From contig JAQXNQ010000321.1 in assembly GCA_029098085.1 (NCBI GenBank), positions 1 through 6,962 of the forward strand: DNA of 6,962 nucleotides, given 5' to 3'. This stretch comes from Oscillospiraceae bacterium (lineage in GTDB: Bacteria; Bacillota; Clostridia; Oscillospirales; Ruminococcaceae). Position 1 is the stretch's first letter. The number at the start of each line of letters is the position of its first letter. Both the position numbers and the translations under genes were made by a program. Shown here piece after piece: positions 5,137 through 6,962 of the stretch. The notes beneath the pieces are model-generated. The model was not told the DNA's origin, did no database searches, and saw only the letters and a program-made list of their open reading frames with translations.

Positions 5137-5166
5137 TCAGACTGATGCAGTCAGACTGATGCAGTC
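5137..5166 (+). repeat. 14-bp tandem duplication with self-complementary units in the 5' leader
   Basis: TCAGACTGATGCAG occurs twice head to tail (5137-5150, 5151-5164) and is followed by TC. Each unit holds an inverted repeat GACTG-ATG-CAGTC (5140-5152 and 5154-5166), so the leader RNA can form two small hairpins just before the ribosome binding site. It may be an operator or a translation control element; its function is unknown. Confidence 0.75.
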
Positions 5167-5173
5167 TATGACT

Positions 5174-5180
5174 GGAGGAG
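5174..5180 (+). promoter_or_regulatory. Ribosome binding site deciding a TTG start
   Basis: GGAGGAG lies with its GGAGG core seven bases before TTG 5186-5188. In-frame ATG 5168 lies upstream of this site and has no good ribosome binding site of its own, and GTG 5180 overlaps it, so TTG is the likely start. Confidence 0.7.
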
Positions 5181-5185
5181 TGTCC

Positions 5186-5929
5186 TTGAACTGTTCCCTC
5201 ACGGAGGAAAGCCTGGGAAACGGGCTGACCGTTCTGGTTTCCCCGGCGCACCGCTTCGGCACCGACGCCTTTCTGCTGGCCGGATTCGCCGGCGCCCGTC
5301 ATAAGGACCGGGCGGTGGATCTGGGAACCGGCTGCGGCATCATCCCGCTGCTGCTTTATAAAAAATACCGGCCCTCCCTCATCTGGGGGGTGGATATCCA
5401 GCCGGACGCGATTAAGCAGTTTGCCGGATCCATCGCCCTTTCCCGGCTGGAAGGGGTGCTCCATCCCCTTTGCTCCGACCTGAAGCAGCTGAAGGGAAAG
5501 CTTCCCTTCGACAGCTTTGACCTGGTCACCTGCAATCCGCCCTACGAAGCGGCCGGCACCGGCTTTCTCAGTGCCATGGAGGCTCACCAGATCGCCCGCC
5601 ACGAGATCTGCTGCACCACGGACGATGTCTGTGCTGCAGCCTTCCAGCTGCTGAAAACCGGCGGACGGCTTTGTCTCTGTCAGCGTCCGGGACGGATGAC
5701 CGATGTGCTGACCGCCATGCGTACCCACCGATTGGAGCCTAAGCGGCTCCGCATGGTGATGCAGAACCCGCAGAGCAAGCCCTGGCTGTTTCTGGCGGAA
5801 GGAAAGAAAGACGCGCACCCCGGGCTGGAGGTGCTCCCACCCCTGTATATGACCGAACCCGACGGCAGTCCCTCCCGGGAGCTGTCTCAAATATACGGCT
5901 GCGAAGCCGGGAAGGACGTGAACCCATGA
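5186..5929 (+). CDS. trmN6: tRNA1(Val) (adenine-37-N6)-methyltransferase family protein
   Basis: A 247-residue class I SAM-dependent methyltransferase of the TrmN6/YfiC/YabB family. 'SPAHRFGTDAFLLAGFA' (19-35) is the family's N-terminal signature, 'VDLGTGCGIIPLLL' (44-57) the SAM-binding motif I, and 'DLVTCNPPY' (112-120) the NPPY catalytic motif of N6-adenine methyltransferases. The family methylates A37 of tRNA1(Val) in E. coli; the substrate in this organism is inferred. The usual length of about 245-250 residues fits the TTG start at 5186, which a GGAGGAG ribosome binding site supports; the frame stays open upstream to 4967, but that part crosses the promoter and resembles nothing in the family. 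The stop overlaps the rsmI start as ATGA, indicating translational coupling. From memory, B. subtilis has a comparable yabB-yabC neighbourhood. Confidence 0.9.
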   Translation: MNCSLTEESLGNGLTVLVSPAHRFGTDAFLLAGFAGARHKDRAVDLGTGCGIIPLLLYKKYRPSLIWGVDIQPDAIKQFAGSIALSRLEGVLHPLCSDLKQLKGKLPFDSFDLVTCNPPYEAAGTGFLSAMEAHQIARHEICCTTDDVCAAAFQLLKTGGRLCLCQRPGRMTDVLTAMRTHRLEPKRLRMVMQNPQSKPWLFLAEGKKDAHPGLEVLPPLYMTEPDGSPSRELSQIYGCEAGKDVNP

Positions 5930-6759
5930 GCGGAATCCTGTATGTTGTAGGTACTCCCATTGGAAACCTCTCCGATTTTTCTCCCCGCGCGATGGAAATC
6001 CTTCAGCAGGTCGATTTCATAGCGGCCGAGGACACGCGGGTGACCCTGAAGCTGCTGAACCATTTCGATATCAAAAAGCCGCTGATCAGTTACCATGAGC
6101 ACAATCTGCGGGATCGGGGTAATGAAATTATCCGACGGCTGCTGGACGGTGAAAACGCCGCCATCGTGTCGGACGCCGGTATGCCCTGCATCTCCGACCC
6201 CGGAGAGGATCTGGTCCGGCTGGCGGCGGAACAGGGCATCCGGACCGAAATCGTCCCCGGCCCCAGCGCGGTCATCGCCGCCCTCTGCCTCAGCGGCCTT
6301 TCCACCTCCCGGTTTGCCTTTGAAGGCTTCCTGTCCACCAACAAGCGCAACCGCCGTCTGCATCTGGAGTCCGTCAAGGACGATCCCCACACCCTGATTT
6401 TCTATGAAGCGCCCCATAAGCTGCTGACCACCCTGACCGACATGTGCGCCGCCTTCGGCCCCGACCGGCGGATCGCCCTGGCCAGAGAGCTGACCAAGGT
6501 GCACGAGGAGGTTCGCCGCACCACGCTGGGAGAAGCAGTGACCTATTACACTGCAAATTCCCCCAAGGGCGAGTTTGTTCTGGTCATCGAAGGCGCGGAG
6601 CCGCCCGCTCCGCCGGAAATTTCCTTTGAGGAAGCGGTGGAAGCGGCGCAGCAGCTGATGGAGGAGGGCCTGAAGGCCACCGACGCCGCCAAGCAGATCT
6701 CCGCGCAGACTCCCTTCCGCAAAAGTGAAATCTACGCCGCCCTGACCAAAGAAGAATAA
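5926..6759 (+). CDS. rsmI: 16S rRNA (cytidine-1402-2'-O)-methyltransferase RsmI
   Basis: A 277-residue SAM-dependent methyltransferase of the tetrapyrrole-methylase fold that 2'-O-methylates C1402 in the ribosomal P-site region. The sequence has 'LYVVGTPIGNLSDFSPRA' (5-22), 'AAEDTRVTLKLLNHF' (33-47), 'ISYHEHN' (54-60), 'AAIVSDAGMPCISDPGEDLV' (78-97), 'VPGPSAVIAAL' (109-119), 'FEGFLSTNKRNR' (132-143), 'IFYEAPHKL' (158-166) and 'ARELTKVHEEVRR' (186-198), which are all hallmarks of RsmI. The length is normal. The ATG at 5926 overlaps the trmN6 stop by four bases and has GGAAGGA nine bases upstream. It is the second gene of the RNA-modification operon. No missing residues are seen and the identification is firm. 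Confidence 0.97.
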   Translation: MSGILYVVGTPIGNLSDFSPRAMEILQQVDFIAAEDTRVTLKLLNHFDIKKPLISYHEHNLRDRGNEIIRRLLDGENAAIVSDAGMPCISDPGEDLVRLAAEQGIRTEIVPGPSAVIAALCLSGLSTSRFAFEGFLSTNKRNRRLHLESVKDDPHTLIFYEAPHKLLTTLTDMCAAFGPDRRIALARELTKVHEEVRRTTLGEAVTYYTANSPKGEFVLVIEGAEPPAPPEISFEEAVEAAQQLMEEGLKATDAAKQISAQTPFRKSEIYAALTKEE

Positions 6760-6760
6760 A

Positions 6761-6774
6761 GCGGGGCTGCCCGC
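6761..6774 (+). other. Small hairpin between rsmI and the next gene
   Basis: GCGGG (6761-6765) and CCCGC (6770-6774) flank GCTG in the 29-base gap. No T-run follows, so it is not a terminator; it may modulate mRNA processing or simply reflect GC-rich sequence. Confidence 0.3.
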
Positions 6775-6788
6775 AGGAAAGGAATACC

Positions 6789-6962
6789 ATGAAACAACGT
6801 GGATACCCCATTGTCACTGTGACAAAAAAAGCTGAACGCTCGCTGGAGGGAGGCCACCCCTGGGTTTACGACGGGGAAGTGCTCTCCGCCGAAGGCTGCG
6901 AAGACGGTGCCCTCTGTGATGTGACCGATGAAAAAGGGAAGTACCTGGGCACCGGCTTTTTC
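6789..6962 (+). CDS. rlmI: RlmI-like class I SAM-dependent rRNA methyltransferase, N-terminal fragment
   Basis: The gene runs off the right edge after 58 codons. The visible part is the N-terminal PUA RNA-binding domain: 'VTVTKKAERSLEGGHPWVYDGEV' (9-31) matches the family pattern 'l.kg.e..l..GhpWVf..Ei', and 'ALCDVTDEKGKYLGTGFF' (41-58) fits the 'v.v.d..g.flg.G.y' strand pair. Full proteins (about 390-400 residues) methylate C5 of a 23S rRNA cytosine (C1962 in E. coli RlmI); Firmicute homologues may differ in target. AGGAAAGGA (6775-6783) precedes ATG 6789. It follows rsmI by 29 bases without a terminator, so it is probably the third operon gene. The methyltransferase domain lies outside the window. 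Confidence 0.8.
   Translation, partial: MKQRGYPIVTVTKKAERSLEGGHPWVYDGEVLSAEGCEDGALCDVTDEKGKYLGTGFF

Noticed and set aside
4919..5890. A 323-codon minus-strand open frame opposite trmN6
   Set aside because: It is antisense to a well-supported methyltransferase and runs through both divergent promoters; no domain is visible.
5887..6504. A 205-codon minus-strand open frame opposite rsmI
   Set aside because: It is a shadow of rsmI, whose conserved motifs are in the plus strand.

Overview
The window looks like chromosomal DNA of a moderately GC-rich, spore-former-related member of the Clostridia (an Oscillospiraceae/Ruminococcaceae-type Firmicute). The pointers are strong AGGAGG-type ribosome binding sites on almost every gene, sigma-A promoters with 17-bp spacers, a TTG start, a Spo0A C-terminal-domain protein with tandem 0A boxes in front of it, and the Firmicute neighbours trmN6/yabB and rsmI. 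This placement is inferred from gene content; there is no rRNA marker in the window.

Layout. (1) 1-656, plus strand: the tail of a probable glycerophosphodiester phosphodiesterase, then a small P-loop kinase-like ATPase. (2) 669-696: a hairpin terminator shared by converging transcripts. (3) 709-2045, minus strand: glyA (serine hydroxymethyltransferase) with its own near-consensus promoter, and a 20-bp palindrome just upstream of that promoter. (4) 2105-2525, minus strand: a 118-aa free-standing Spo0A DNA-binding domain, preceded by 10-bp-phased 0A boxes that overlap the -35 region of a promoter with an unusually long spacer. (5) 2604-4956, minus strand: a two-gene operon of COG0523/CobW GTPases. 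The first has the CxCC metal site and a 96-residue His/Asp/Glu/Cys repeat insert. The second has lost CxCC and carries a C-terminal DUF1980/TIGR03943-like domain. (6) 5096-6962, plus strand: an RNA-modification operon of trmN6-like methyltransferase, rsmI and the start of an RlmI-like rRNA methyltransferase, read from one promoter.

How the genes work together. The two CobW-type proteins probably act as a pair in metal (zinc-like) allocation: the first binds and stores metal and hydrolyses GTP, and the second may couple a nucleotide-binding domain to a membrane-permease partner lying elsewhere. The plus-strand block at the right is a translation-quality module (tRNA and 16S/23S rRNA methylation), with an ATGA overlap between trmN6 and rsmI. 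glyA supplies serine/glycine and one-carbon units. The Spo0A-C protein is the most intriguing regulatory element: a DNA-binding domain without a phosphoreceiver domain, sitting behind sites of the type the sporulation master regulator recognises.

Most of the window is ordinary housekeeping sequence. The parts worth a second look are the Spo0A-C gene and its control region, the paired CobW proteins, and several palindromes or repeats in promoter regions.
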